Source: Candidula unifasciata (lineage: Eukaryota; Mollusca; Gastropoda; Stylommatophora; Geomitridae). Taken from it: DNA of 64,000 nt. Below, piece after piece: positions 20,561-32,644 of this stretch. Both the position numbers and the translations under genes were made by a program. The stretch's first letter is position 1. Each line of letters begins with the position of its first letter. The stretch spans positions 167,501 through 231,500 of the forward strand of contig CAJHNH020000218.1 of NCBI GenBank assembly GCA_905116865.2. The letters are read 5' to 3'. Under the pieces are notes generated by a model. The model was given only the letters and a program-made list of their open reading frames with translations. It did not search any database and had not been told where the DNA came from.

Positions 20561-21254
20561 GAGAAGGTGTTAGAAGACGAAAACTATACATACTGCTGGA
20601 GATGGCAAGCTGTGGAAATACAAGTTTCCCCACACCAGTCGTGTTACTTGATGATGATAGTAGTTGTGTAGAAAACCTGTTTAACCGAAACGCAGAAACA
20701 ATTAAACATAAATTAGGCCTCAGTAAACATACTATACCTGCCTGTATCGGCCGCTGCAAAGATCGATGGTAATCAGAAACCCATTCTATAACAGTGAAAA
20801 GACTGTACAAAGACCTATAGAATATTTTTTACCAGTTCAACCTTGAATAGCATGTAACAAAAAAAAAATGGCTTCAATGAACAAGAGAATGGTGAGTGGC
20901 TTGTTTGTTTACTTCAGCTGTATCTATGATGTTTCTCCCCTTTTGATTCACTGGAACTAGTTTAGTTCTCTCAAAAAGATACATTGATGTCCTACTCTAA
21001 GGTGTGGAGTCATATACCAATTTGGGGAGTAATGTAGAAAGAGACAGAGGCACCGACAGCGATATTAAATACGAATACAAAAGGCAAGAGAAAAATTCAT
21101 CGCACTAGGATATTTTTGGAGGTCTAAAGTAATAAAAGCTAATTCTAAACTTAACATTTGTATTATTATGTCAGTCAAATCAGTAGTAGGAAGGGAACTA
21201 GAGAATGAAGTGTAATAGAAATGAAAGGCCTAAGTTCCCAAAAAAAAAAAAAAA

Positions 21255-21900
21255 AAGAATTCGTTAGGCGGGGACTAGAACCAGAAATGTTCTAGTCCAG
21301 ACATGCGATCTTTTGTATACAGTCTAGATAGCAGTAATAGTAAAATTAGACACCAATAAATACCAGTCCTAACTCTAATCAAAACAAATGGAACTATTAT
21401 CGTCACATTAAACAGCTGTTTATTTTACTGAACTAAACACCAAATTAACGTATGCTTCACAAACAATACATCAACAAGAACTAACGTGCTCGACCATAAT
21501 CTAAAGTGCTATTTATCCCCACCTAACAAAGAAATATGATAATAAACGCATACACTCAGAATTAATACATCAACAATGGCAAAAACCGAAACCTATTAAC
21601 AAGAACGTTCAATGTGTCACCAGAGCAGTAAGTCGCTTATAGCGACCTGCAGTCAAACTATCTCCAAGCGAGGATGCACACTGATATATTTACCCACACA
21701 GTTTAACTACTATAGACAAATTCAGATTTATCTATGGAAACATACCACCGCCATGAAATCATCCAGGCAACCGGTCATCACCCGCAATCGCCCGTACCCA
21801 CGCTGTTTAGCCCAATATGCGAAGCCAACACAGCTGAGTAGGTCTCCTGTCCCTAAGCGACCGCAGGTTCAGCCCGGAAACCAAAAATTTGAGTGAATTT
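21255..21900 (+). repeat. Dispersed repeat I (copy 1)
   Basis: Begins near TTCGTTAGGCGGGGACTAG and continues with AACTCTAATCAAAACAAATG and GCGACCTGCAGTC. A second copy, split by a LINE, is at 32645-34200. Class unknown. Confidence 0.55.
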
Positions 21901-22557
21901 TGGTTTTGGGTGAATTGGCCTTTTTATACTTAGTGGCCAGGTTTCTTTGCATGTGCAAGTCGAGCAGCTTAGCATCAGTCTTTGGCCTTCTGTTACATAA
22001 TTTAGGAGGATATAGATATGTGGTGAGGTACATGCGATAATGTGGGATAGGAAATCATGCCGTGAGCTAGCCCATACTTCATTACGGGATAAAGAGCAGA
22101 GGACGAATAAAGCTACAAATTAAAGATTATGCTAAACTATTCAATTCCCCGTATTCTGCAGACTCATTTTTCTTGTTTCTCTCTATACAGCAGCATTGAC
22201 TGGATGTTGACTTTGAACTGTATGGTTTTTATAGGATCTATAGTATCTCTGGGAAATAAAAGGGGCTGCGTGTTGTTGGCCACAAAACCCTCTAAATGCG
22301 GATTGTTTTATCAAATTATGAGTCTAGCAAAATATGCATGATGCGTCACTTTCGTAAAAAAAACAGTCAGTTCAGTTTAATTCAGTTTTAAGATAACCAT
22401 GTTCAATCGTTATGGTTATATTTATGGTACCAAATTTAACTATTGTTTCATTTGGAAATATTTTGGTGCTAGTAGTTCTTGCCTGAGATGTCAGTCTGGT
22501 ATTGTGCTAGCCGTAAAAAAAAAGTGTGTTTTACTTACTTACTTTTATAATGTTTAC

Positions 22558-22895
22558 TAGGGGGTCTTCGTGGTCTCGAGGCATGGTGTCCGCCTCGAGT
22601 GCTAGAGGTTCCGGGTTCAATCCCCCGGTAAGGACTGGGATTTTTTCACGTGGATTTTGATTTCTAATAATTCCCCCTGGTTTCTGGGTAGTGAGATCGG
22701 ACACCCGTGTGCATTGTTGCGCACGTAAAAAATCCCTTGGCAGCTGGAAGTCGAAAAGAGTAGCCTAACGGCGCTGCTTAGGCAAATTTGAAGGTAAAAA
22801 TCTACCCAAAGTATTTCAGGATCCTCGCCGGTGCTCCAGAGCCTGTGCACTGTGTTGAGCTTCTTTGGACTCAGACTTGAGTTAGAAGAAGAACG
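22558..22895 (+). mobile_element. tRNA-derived SINE, family C (best copy)
   Basis: Head GTGGTCTCGAGGCATGG with B box GAGGTTCCGGGTTCAATCCC. The body has TAATTCCCCCTGGTTTCTGG, GTGAGATCGGACACCCGTGT and GAGCCTGTGCACTG and ends TTGAGTTAGAAGAAGAAC. Confidence 0.9.
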
Positions 22896-22899
22896 GAGC

Positions 22900-24120
22900 A
22901 ATAATGGGTGACTACCCGTGTGCCAGGATGTTGATCCATTGTTCAAAACCTCAAACCTAAGACTTCTTCATTAGCGATGTTATTATCATTATGTGTTTGC
23001 CATATGGCAAAGACGTCTGTGTCTCTCTACAGATCTCGGTCCTTGTTGCTCAGGATCATTCTGTTGATGACATTCCTCCGTGACTGTTTGCATCATTCCT
23101 TCTTTAAAGGCGATAGTGTTCCATTGTGCTACATGGAATCACTGGCCGGGCCGGTACGAAATAATTACAGAAAGTCTGAACAGTATTGTAGAGATCATGT
23201 GTTGACCGTGCAGCAGGATCACTGTCTCAGCCTTCTTAGTTACCTTCAGAGGACAAAAAACACCAATTCGCTTGGAACACCGCATGCTGCAGAAGCCTCT
23301 CTGATAGTGAAATGGGTATCTTTCTATACTACTAGCTCGTAAACACTCGACCCGGGCTGTTGTCTAGGGGTCAGACTCACAAGTTAAGAGGTTAGATGAG
23401 ACAGACTTCTCTTTCCACAAAATCCCACACGGCCCCACATGACACTCGACGAAGATTACTACAGTTCTATATTTATTCACAGCAGTACATAAGCAATAAG
23501 TCACAGCATCACAGCCTAACACTTACGTCATCCAGACATAGTCTACTTGCTCGCACTTTTGGGTATACAGCCACGACACGGTCGACACTGACATACACCT
23601 AACAGTCAATAGGACACCTCCATTGTCCTCAACTGTACTTCAACGTGGCTTTGCTACAACCACTCCACAAATTTCACTTCTTGTCACTCATGATCAGCCT
23701 TCACTTCATTTCATTCTCGATCCATTTTCACTCTAATCTCTCTGGGGTCCTGCTCCAGAATTACTTCACATTCAGCTATTCCCCCAGACATCGTCTCGAC
23801 ATTTTCGTATTTTGCCATTCTCAGGTCAACTTTATGTCTTTAACTCTAGGCACTTCCCCAATTCTGTCAACCAGTCAAACCCCTTACGTTATACCTAATT
23901 AAAGCATCTTTAACAGTTAGGAATGGCATTCTCTGTCCGCGCTTGGAAGATTTCCTCCTAGCCCAGCTAACAACCAAGATCAAGGACCTGGTCATCCCTG
24001 CGATAGCATTAGGTTTTCATGTTGCATTTCCTAGTCCTAGGACGAAACGAAAATCCCTCCCCAATGCGCTCCTCCGTTCGAATCCGCTGGTAAAAGTGGA
24101 ATATCGTCTTTGACATACGC
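22900..24120. other. Unassigned DNA with moderate open frames
   Basis: Open frames of 68-121 codons are present on the plus strand but show no domain, leader, cysteine pattern or splice logic. I do not call them genes. Confidence 0.45.
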
Positions 24121-24126
24121 AGCCCA

Positions 24127-24371
24127 GTCGGCTCTGTGGCTAAGTCGATGCGAACGCTTCGCTTCGTAATGCCGGGATGCCAAGTTCGATCCCAGCTGCG
24201 GGCAATGCGCCTTGCGTTGGTTTCGACAGTGGTATCAAGAAAGTCAACCGTCCAGAAAGCAATGGCAAACTATGGATGTAACTTGCCTCCCCAACCACAC
24301 AACAGCCAGGGGCTGTTAGGGTTGGTTCTGCAACGTCCTGTAAAGGATACGCAACTAACTTTAACTTTAAC
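24127..24371 (+). mobile_element. tRNA-derived SINE, family B (best copy)
   Basis: CTCTGTGGCTAAGTCGATGC and CCAAGTTCGATCCCAGC form the tRNA-like head. The body has AAGCAATGGCAAACTA, ACAACAGCCAGGGGCTG and the end ACGCAACTAAC with a TTTAAC tail. Confidence 0.88.
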
Positions 24372-24395
24372 ATACGCAGCCCAACATTCGGCTTT

Positions 24396-24575
24396 AGCAG
24401 AAAACAGGTAGTACCGACTGCTTGTGTACGGTAGCTCAGTCATAACTGACCAAGTTAACAGAAAACAGTACCGACTATTTGTGTACGGTAGCTCAGTCAT
24501 ATCTGACCAAGTTAACAGAAAACAGGTAGTACCGATTACTTGTTTACGGTAGGACAGTCATATCTGACTAAGTTC
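24396..24575. repeat. Three-copy tandem repeat, about 60 bp
   Basis: Units share GAAAACAGGTAGTACCGA, GTACGGTAGCTCAGTCAT and TGACCAAGTTAACA. Confidence 0.85.
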
Positions 24576-25301
24576 TGGCCGGTCTTTCATGATACTGTTT
24601 AAGATAATTCAGCGTTATTTCTTTTACAAACCGCATGTAAGTGTACGCAAACCGTTAACTGGAAACCTCATGCATGTACAGACAACGGTGTGCGACAAAC
24701 CTCACGCACGTGCACTCTAACAGCTCACTGTTTACCATGAACCCTACACATGATCACACAAACAATTTACCACAACAACTGCCTGTGTAACTGCAAAGAC
24801 ATTTCGAGTTTTGATCAGTAAGTTTGTGGAGAACGTTTGATCAAAAAAACATCTTCACGTTACTAAGGGGACATGATGTTTCAATAACCAACACAGAACA
24901 GACGTCATCAGTCGTTTTACACTTGTGGAGCTTTTAAGGAGGAGATCGGAGCACCTCTGGATCTTTCCGGAGTGCTGTGATGATAATCCTTTCTAATCAC
25001 TAATCACATCATCACGTAGCAGGTCCATTGCAGAACGTCACCCTCATCACGGTCTGCCTGAAAGAAACTAGATCTCAAGCCAGCTCTACGGCCAGAACTT
25101 TCATACCCAAGTTGTTACTGATAGCCTGTGTCCATCATTGTGCTGGTCGGCAGCTGCCCCTCCTTCCTTTAGCTTTCAGTTGTTGTGCGTTTTTTTTTTT
25201 TTTTTTCAGTCTGTCGTGGTGCTTGATATGGCCAAAATATTTCAGCTTTCGAGACAAGATGTTGTTAACTAGCCAATCTTCCTTGATGTTCAGATCTTTT
25301 A

Positions 25302-25562
25302 GGTAAAGTAAAGTAAAGGACCCTTTTCCACGCTTTTAGGCGTAAAGGGCATATAGGGCTAGACCTATATTTCATAGACCAACGGCACAAGATGGTTGAT
25401 GTGGTCTGAATTACGCCTGCCGCCTCTACTTCCCGGGACTGCACCCGGTACCCCCTCAAGGCTGGGTCGACCTGGGAGCCAAGAAGAAAAGTCCGGCTCT
25501 GCCAGGGATCGAACCCACGACCTTCCGATCGACAGCACGCTCTGCCACGGTGACTCCCTCAG
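25302..25562 (-). mobile_element. tRNA-derived SINE, family A
   Basis: Reverse full-length copy: AAAGGACCCTTTTCCACGC at the tail and GGGATCGAACCCACGACCTT at the B box. Confidence 0.88.
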
Positions 25563-25599
25563 GTCTTTTAGGATGTCAGTATTTCGTTAATGCCCTGGT

Positions 25600-25815
25600 A
25601 GTATCAGCCACAGCGAACCACACTAAAACCTTACAGCGGGTATAGAGCGAGTGGAAGACCTCGGAAAATATGGAATGACGGCATTAAGAACAGCCTTACA
25701 GAAATGAACATCAGACTTAATAGTGCTCTTGACAGAGCTCATCAACGAACATTACATCTCCCCCGACACTTCGATGAGGTACAAGGTGGAAGAGAAGAAG
25801 AAGAAAAAGAAGTAT
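25600..25815 (+). mobile_element. LINE C-terminal fragment
   Basis: Plus strand encodes SGRPRKIWNDGIKNSL and ALDRAHQRTLHLPRHF, followed by a GAAGAAGAAG-rich end. Confidence 0.7.
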
Positions 25816-25871
25816 TTCGTTAATTGTTTGTTATTCTGAGAAATTAACATCTCATCAACGCACAAACAAAC

Positions 25872-26140
25872 GAGATCTGTAGTGGCGTAGAGACTAAACG
25901 CTCGCGCGGGGGTCCAACGATCTTAGGTTCGAATCCGCAACAAGGTAACTATTTTTCTCACTGTACCTTATCTCCCAGGTCGACTCGCCTAAAATGGGGA
26001 CAGGTAATGTCCTGGGAAGTAAAGCCGACCTACCTGATATTGACCACATCACCCACAACATGCTGATTGGTCCATACAAGTAGGAATCTACAATCCTATT
26101 TCTGGTGCGCTGCTAGCCTACAAAAGATCCGTTACTTTAA
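25872..26140 (+). mobile_element. tRNA-derived SINE, family A (diverged)
   Basis: GTAGTGGCGTAGAGACTAAA head, TTAGGTTCGAATCCGC B box, and body CCCAGGTCGACTCGCC to AAGTAAAGCCGACC. Confidence 0.75.
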
Positions 26141-26204
26141 CAATTGTACATAAACATACTTTAAAAACAAAGGTTTTCAAATCAAATGGTTCTTTCCACT
26201 TAGA

Positions 26205-26380
26205 GAGAATTCCATGTGATGCGATACCACGCAAGGCATACACCTAAAGAGCAGAAGAACGTAAAGAACGTAAAGCACAAGTTAGACCAAGAACAAGATG
26301 GAAAGATATCAGAGAGTATACAGCAGCATGATGTGTTGTGGGTACGAGAAGAGCAAGAAGCAGGGCCTTACCCTCGACCA
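26205..26380 (+). mobile_element. LINE 3'-end fragment
   Basis: Matches the 380-720 family in the sense direction (LDQEQDGKISESIQQHDV-like). A poly-C tract follows. Confidence 0.6.
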
Positions 26381-27574
26381 CCCCCCCCCCCCCACCCCCC
26401 GAGTGGTAAAAAAAAAGGAAGGGAAGAAAAAGATGATGAAAACGTTGACCCAATGACATCGCAGCATTCAGAACAAACCCATATTAGCACTCTTTCTCAA
26501 CAACTAGCAAAAAGTCTTTATTTGGATGGTAGCTGTTGTCATCCGGTTCAATACTTTTCTTGCTTTTTCATCCTAATCTCTCGAGTGGCACCTAGAGCCT
26601 GCAGACACTTCCCGCTCCATCATTCTTTCAGGTACGAGTTTTCAATATCTTCCATTTTGCTTTTTACCTTGTCGCACCAGCGAGAGATCACCTTTTGTCT
26701 TTTACAGTTGCAGTACATCCCCAAGTGAGGCCAGTCCTGCTAGCCTATCTGCCTGCTCATTCCCAAACACGCCTACATGGCCTGGGCAAAATACCCTGTC
26801 AGTGAAAACTTAATGGCCTGTCTTTAGTTCTATGTCCCTGTGGGTTCCAGTGAACAGCCCTTCCTCTCATTTTGTTATCAGGTTTTCTCGGTGATTCACT
26901 AAAATGGGTGTATTTCTCTCTCGGTGTCCCACATTAGTGATTCTATCATAACATTAATTGTATGCCTACCCGAACAAATAAGAAAAAAAGAACTTACGTT
27001 GTGAATAATACAGCCTGACTTTAAATACAAGACAACTTCATCGTTATCGCTTCAGGAGCAACCACCACTGCTTTGTTAGAATCAAATGTTTATGCCAGGA
27101 AAGCAAACACGTTCATACGCTGACAGTCGTTACTGCTGGTTCGTCTTCTATATATACATATATTTGCGTGTGTGTGTGTGTTATGAACACATTGGAAACA
27201 CACTGTTTAAGCCTCTTCAGTTTACGATGCCCTTTTAAGATCTTTTAACCTGGGCCTACCTGTTTGTCCGGGGAGGATATAATCGATATAGAAAATTTCA
27301 CCGATAGTCTGTGGCGATCGATTGTAGGCAGAGTTTTGTGTTTTCTAAATGGGGCAGGTTTTTTTTTTTTTTTTTTTTTTATGTTTGCCTTGCTTTTGTG
27401 ATTCTTAAACGTAGGCACCGTCTTCGGACTGAAATATCTCCACTATATTGAACGTGATGGTGTATTGGAAAGGGAAGTAATCGAGGGCAGGGTTTGTGGG
27501 GAATGAGTCAGGGGGTGATCAAGATGACTGTGAACAAAGAACATTAACTCTTTTTTGTCTGCACATCTAAAAAG

Positions 27575-27852
27575 TAAGTAAAGGACCCTTTCCACGCTTT
27601 CACGCGTATTGGGCATATAGGGCTAGACCTTTACTTTATAGACCAATCGGCACGTGGTGGGTGATGTGGTCAGCATCACGCCAGCTGGCTTTACTTCCCA
27701 GCACTCCACTGGGTACCCAATCAAGGCTGGATCGGCCTGAGAACAAAGTTCATTTTTGAAAGAAAAAAAGCCGCTACCGTCAGGACCCGAACCTGCGACT
27801 TTTCGATCCACAAACTAACGTCTAGCCGCTACATCCCGGTGGCTCCCTAGTC
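27575..27852 (-). mobile_element. tRNA-derived SINE, family A
   Basis: Reverse copy: AAAGGACCCTTTCCACGC tail side, GGCTGGATCGGCCTGAGAA body, and ACCCGAACCTGCGACTTTTC head. Confidence 0.8.
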
Positions 27853-27999
27853 TGGGCATGTACTGTGTTAATTCTTTCGGTACCAAACAACTTGCCATGA
27901 GTTTAATGATGACGCTGTAGATGGAACACATTTAGTGCCAGGGGTATCGGAACCTCGGGGCTCGAGTTTTCCCCATCCCTACCAAAATAGATTTAGGTT

Positions 28000-28980
28000 G
28001 GTGAGTGGAAAAAAGGAGGGGGGGAGTTATTCCCTTAACCAACAGTCCCTAGGCTGCCGCTTCTGGAAAATAATAAAAATTGAATTAAATTATTTTGTGG
28101 CCAAGAGAAACATCGGCGCAAGCCAAACTTCTACGGGTCGATGACTGGATTACAACAGACAGTAAAGTTCATACCAGAGACAACATTGCAGATATAGATA
28201 ATCTATCTCAAGCGAACGAAAGAAAAAGAAACAAAAAGTGGAATCTGCTGCCACTAGCTCCAACATTTTAATTTACGATGAGAATGAATTAACCTGCCAA
28301 CCATTCTTTGTCACGTGACCTTCCTGATACTAAATGTTCCAGTGATATCTTGAAAATTGCCATTGGAATAATTTGTTGCTGATTCTACAAGCTTCAGTTA
28401 AGTCCTGAATTTTTTTCAAATTCTCTTTCGTTGGCCACTTTCAGCTAGGTCCGCTTACATTTCTGCTCACTTTCCTTTCAGCTATATTTGTGGTGACGTT
28501 TTCTGGTCTCGATCTCATTTGGTTTTGGATTGTGTTCAGTTAAGTCCTGAAATTTGCTTGAAGCTTTTATACAGAAGCTGACTGGACAATATGGGCGTCT
28601 TTACTCGCACGAAATTACAGGCTGGTGTCGCCGCTACAGATGACTTATTAAAACTCCTTTAGAGACTGAACATGGTGTCTGGGATCTGTCTTGTTGCTCT
28701 GCCACCCAGAACTGTTTTTTTTTTTTTTTTTTAATTCAATGATGGCAAACTTCGTGGATCAACTCCGAGTGAACAAAGCGTTCGATAGACTGATGTGAGG
28801 AGTCGCTTCACAGTGAATTTGTATAGTGATTACAATATGTCTTAGAGAGATTTTCATTAGTTTTCTGTGTTGTTGACCTCTCTGTTGCTGTTCAGTTGAC
28901 TTAAATTATGCATGATTGTGTTACATAGTTGTGTTTCAAATATGTTACTGAAACTTACATTAGTGATTGACTTAAGTGCT
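28000..28980. other. Unassigned DNA
   Basis: No exon, ORF or repeat family was recognised apart from a poly-T run at 28716. A degenerate reverse family B SINE end begins near 28990. Confidence 0.5.
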
Positions 28981-29154
28981 TTTATTGGTTACCAAGTAGA
29001 AAATTAGTTACTTGCGTATCCTTTACAGGAGGTCGCAGAACCAATTCCCAGCATTTTTGTGGGGTTTCTGTGTACATGTTAGAGTGATGTCCCATTTTCA
29101 GTAGCATTTCCCTTTTTCAGTCATATTTATAATGGTCACCCTACATTATTTGAC

Positions 29155-29390
29155 ACGTGATGGCATCGTAGCTAGGTCGTGGGTTCGAATCCACATAGAG
29201 TCGGATTATTTTTTTAAATGACATTGGCTCTCAGGTCGGACCAGTCTATAATGGCTACCAAATAAAGTCCAGGGAAGTAAAGTGTGCCGGCGTGGTGTTG
29301 ACCACATCACCCATTAGGTATATACACATGCGAGTCTGGCATCAAATGCCCGGAAGTACGACTGCCGTGAAAGGGGTCCTGTTACTTCCT
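29155..29390 (+). mobile_element. tRNA-derived SINE, family A (diverged)
   Basis: AGGTCGTGGGTTCGAATCC B box, CTCTCAGGTCGGACCAG, AGTAAAGTGTGCCGGCG, then ACCACATCACCCATTAGG. Confidence 0.7.
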
Positions 29391-29639
29391 TGTCTGTTGA
29401 TGTAGACTCTATAATAGGGGTCTCCAATCTGGTGGAGGGGGTGCAAGGACGCTTCAATGGCGCGTCAAGCCATTTTGAAAGCGAGTGCATTTGTGTTTGT
29501 AATAATCCGTTATACTCACGTTTTGTTTAGTTTAACTCTAAATAAAATATTTTTATTTTTTTTTTTTATTATTATTATTATTATTTATTAAACAAAACGT
29601 CAATGAAATTTTTGGTTTGTTTTTACGAACAGTTTGTAT

Positions 29640-30000
29640 CATCATCATCAGGTGCCTTGCCGACTTGCGTGGACGATCATGCCTCTCCATAATCTGCAAT
29701 CTCCTGCAGCATGTATCAGTTCGTGTGCTGACACACCTTCATGCCATGCAACAAGACTGTCAAGCATCTTCTCTCGTTGTCTTCTTCTTCTATCCCTCCT
29801 TCCACAGATCTTTCCAGTGGTCACCACATGCTCTATTTTCCCTCTTCTTAAAACATAGCCGAAAAATGATGACTGTCTTCTTCTAATGTCTGTGATAAGT
29901 TGTCTTCGGGCTCCCGCCTCTTTCAAAACCTCTTGGTTGCTCTTTTTGGCTGTCTAAGGTATTTTGAGCATTCTTCTGTAAAATCACATCTCTGAGGCCA
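29640..30000 (-). mobile_element. LINE C-terminal fragment with (TGATGA) tail
   Basis: The minus strand encodes KEAGARRQLITDIRRRQSS, YVLRRGKIEHVVTTGKICG and LVAWHEGVSAHELIHAAGD. The tail is TGATGATGA at the low-coordinate end. Confidence 0.88.
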
Positions 30001-30087
30001 CAGTCTGTATATCTGTCGTTAAAAGTATAATTATTACAGTACCACGGGAATTTAATTATAGATCAAGGACACATTCTGACCAAAACA

Positions 30088-30225
30088 GTCCCGGGAAGTA
30101 GAGGCGGCCGGCGTGATGCTGACTACATCCCCATCTTGTGCCGATTGGTCTATAAAATATAGGTCTAGCCCTATATGCCCTATACGCCTGAAGGCGTGGA
30201 AAAGAGTCCTTTACTTTTACTATTT
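30088..30225 (+). mobile_element. 5'-truncated SINE, family A
   Basis: Only the 3' half: CAGTCCCGGGAAGTAGAGGC through TATACGCCTGAAGGCGTGG and a CTTTTA tail. Its closeness to the 4298 copy suggests recent origin. Confidence 0.85.
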
Positions 30226-30599
30226 TGCTGACCATAATGTATCTCCGTACTTTCTGTTTCCTTTGCTGCGAAATCTATTGTTCTCTTTTTTAAACCACAT
30301 TTCGTTATTTTGGGAGGATTGCGTGGCGGTTTTGGGGGAGGAGGGGGGGGGGGGGTTGCCATAGACTCAGTGGGGAGTGTTGATCTTGCCATAAACTCAA
30401 CGGGTGCGACTAAAAAAAAAACGTAAAGATCACTGTTCTATAGTAATGTAGTTGATCAGTAAGTGCAAAATATGTCCGGCAAGAAACTACAATTATATTC
30501 ATTGTGTGTCCGCATTATTGAAAAATGATTTTTTTTTTTTTTTTTTTTTTATTAAATCCTGTTCACTTGTATCTGAACAAGTCTTTATTTTCTGAAGCC

Positions 30600-30898
30600 C
30601 CATATCAATGATCTCCCCCGTGTGGGTTCCTGGGTCCTATTATAGGGAAAGTAAGAGTGGACCCACTGCCTACCCAAAAGCATGTCGTAAGAGTCCACTT
30701 ATTTGGAGCTTCCTTCGAAGTCGGAGTGCATCTGCCTGACAGGCATGAACCAACAGCCTGCACAAAAATGTGTCAGATATGTCAAACGGATGAACACACC
30801 ACACTCAGGTTCTGGAACAGGACTTCAGTCCAGAAGTGGACGAACAACCAGAACTTTCCACCATAGTTTACATCTGGTGAACGCAAAGAAGAAGAATA
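30600..30898 (+). mobile_element. GAA-tailed retroposon, sense copy
   Basis: Reads CCCCCGTGTGGGTTCCTGGG to TGGACGAACAACCAGAACTT, then GTGAACGCAAAGAAGAAGAA. Because it is on the plus strand it shows directly that the family ends in GAA. Confidence 0.8.
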
Positions 30899-31019
30899 TA
30901 AATGATCTGAACTGTCTTCTTTCAGTATTAGCTAGATAGAAGCCTTAATCACAACAGTGTGAAAATAAAATTCTTTGCACTTGCTGCTTCATATCTTGGA
31001 GTTTAAGTCCACATTGGAT

Positions 31020-31300
31020 GAGGGGGTGGAGATGTTATAATTGACCCAGGGCCCTAAAGTTGACCCAGGGCCCGAAGGTTGACCCAGGACTCCAAGGTTG
31101 ACCCAGGAATCCAAGGTTGACCCAGGACCCCAAGGTTGACCCAGGACCCCAAGGCTGACCCAGGACCACAGGTTGAACCAAGAGCCCAAGGTTGACCCAG
31201 GACTCCAACGATGACCCAGGACCCTGAGGTTGACCCAGGATTCTAAGGTTGACCCAGAACCCTAAGGTTGACCCAGGGCCCCAGGGTTGACCCAGGTTAA
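31020..31300. repeat. 20-bp minisatellite
   Basis: About 14 units of CAAGGTTGACCCAGGACCCC with point variants. A truncated family A SINE 3' end follows. Confidence 0.93.
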
Positions 31301-32291
31301 CATGGGTACCAGAAAATGCTCTTGAAAGTTAGGGCGAAATGTGTGATGTTGAACACGTCACACACGGACTGCTGGTTAGTCCACATAAAAATATAGATCT
31401 ATGCGCCTCTGTTGCGAAAAGGGATCCTTTACCCATCCCGGCAGACGCCTTGACCACAATGGAGTGAGAACATAATCATTTGTTCTTGTGCACGAAGTTG
31501 AAACGTGCACTTAGCGTACGATACGCTGAATAGTACCAAAGCCTTAACAGTTCATGCTAAACGTGCGATTAGGTAGGCCTGTGCCATTTCCACCTCTTAT
31601 TGTCGTGCTTAGCGGAAAGCCGGTAGTGCTCGCTGGGGCTGATTGATTATCTTTAGGGATCTATGCGTTCAGGTTAAAAACTACGCGCATCAGCTGGGAA
31701 GCCGGGACATGAGAGTTTAGGTCCGATGAGCCCTCCCCCCCCCCTCCCCCCTCTCCCCCTCCCCTGAAAGATCATAGGCGCAACCTAGCCAGGGCCGTCT
31801 CCAGCACCGAAAGTTGGGCTGATGACGTCAGCTTGACGTGACGTCACCACCATTGGCTAACGGTACTCCCCGTTTTTATGGGCGTTCTCTGCCATTCCCT
31901 GAGTACTCCCCAAAAATATTCCAGGAATTAGCTCGAGATAAGGCTTATACAGTTGATAGGCTTATTTAATCTCATCTTATTAAAATATATTAGTTCCCTA
32001 ATGAAAATTAATAATACTAAATTCCGAAGACGGTTTTGGCTGAGTTGATAAGGTATGGGGCAGCGTCGGAATGGATTCTTTTCGTATTTGCTATGGGGTA
32101 GCCAGCAAATGACTGCTGAAATGTAACATGCATGATTCAACCCACGGGTTTTTATACAAACTACACGAAAACAATAAAATAATATCTGCAGCTCGATTCC
32201 CAACAGCAAAGACCCTGTAAATGTGTAGTCTTTTTGGCAGCATACTTACTCGGTATAGAAAGGCGTGGAGACAAGATACCCACTAAATGTG

Positions 32292-32410
32292 CTTGAAATG
32301 TCACGACTACCTGAAAACGACCGTCAACGAGTAATTGGTATGCTGGAGACCAGAGCAAACTCGCGGGCCATTACTAGAACTTCTGTCAGAATAAATGCTA
32401 TCACAGCACT
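32292..32410 (+). pseudogene. Tc1/mariner-type transposase, N-terminal HTH remnant
   Basis: Plus strand encodes MSRLPENDRQRVIGMLETRA followed by NSRAITRTSVRINAIT, resembling the DNA-binding start of Tc1/mariner transposases. The rest of the gene resumes near 34500 after inserted repeats. Non-functional. Confidence 0.65.
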
Positions 32411-32644
32411 AGTGTACATCTCAATGAACGTTGACACAGTTCCTGACATAGACGCTGGAGTGTCTAATCACGAGTTACTAGCCCTGTACAAGATGGCATT
32501 GCTGTGCTGAGTTATCTCGGTAATACTTTTTCTCCCTGTAAGCCGGGCATTCCATTTTTCTTGGAGTGGGGATGAGCGGAAAGGGGGAGGGGTGCACATT
32601 TTTTTAAGCTACTAAAACCTTGTTAACAAGGACAAAAATAAATA

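Noticed and set aside
22977..23342. 121-codon plus-strand frame as a gene
   Set aside because: No domain, no cysteine or motif logic, no flanking splice sites that extend it; length is compatible with chance.
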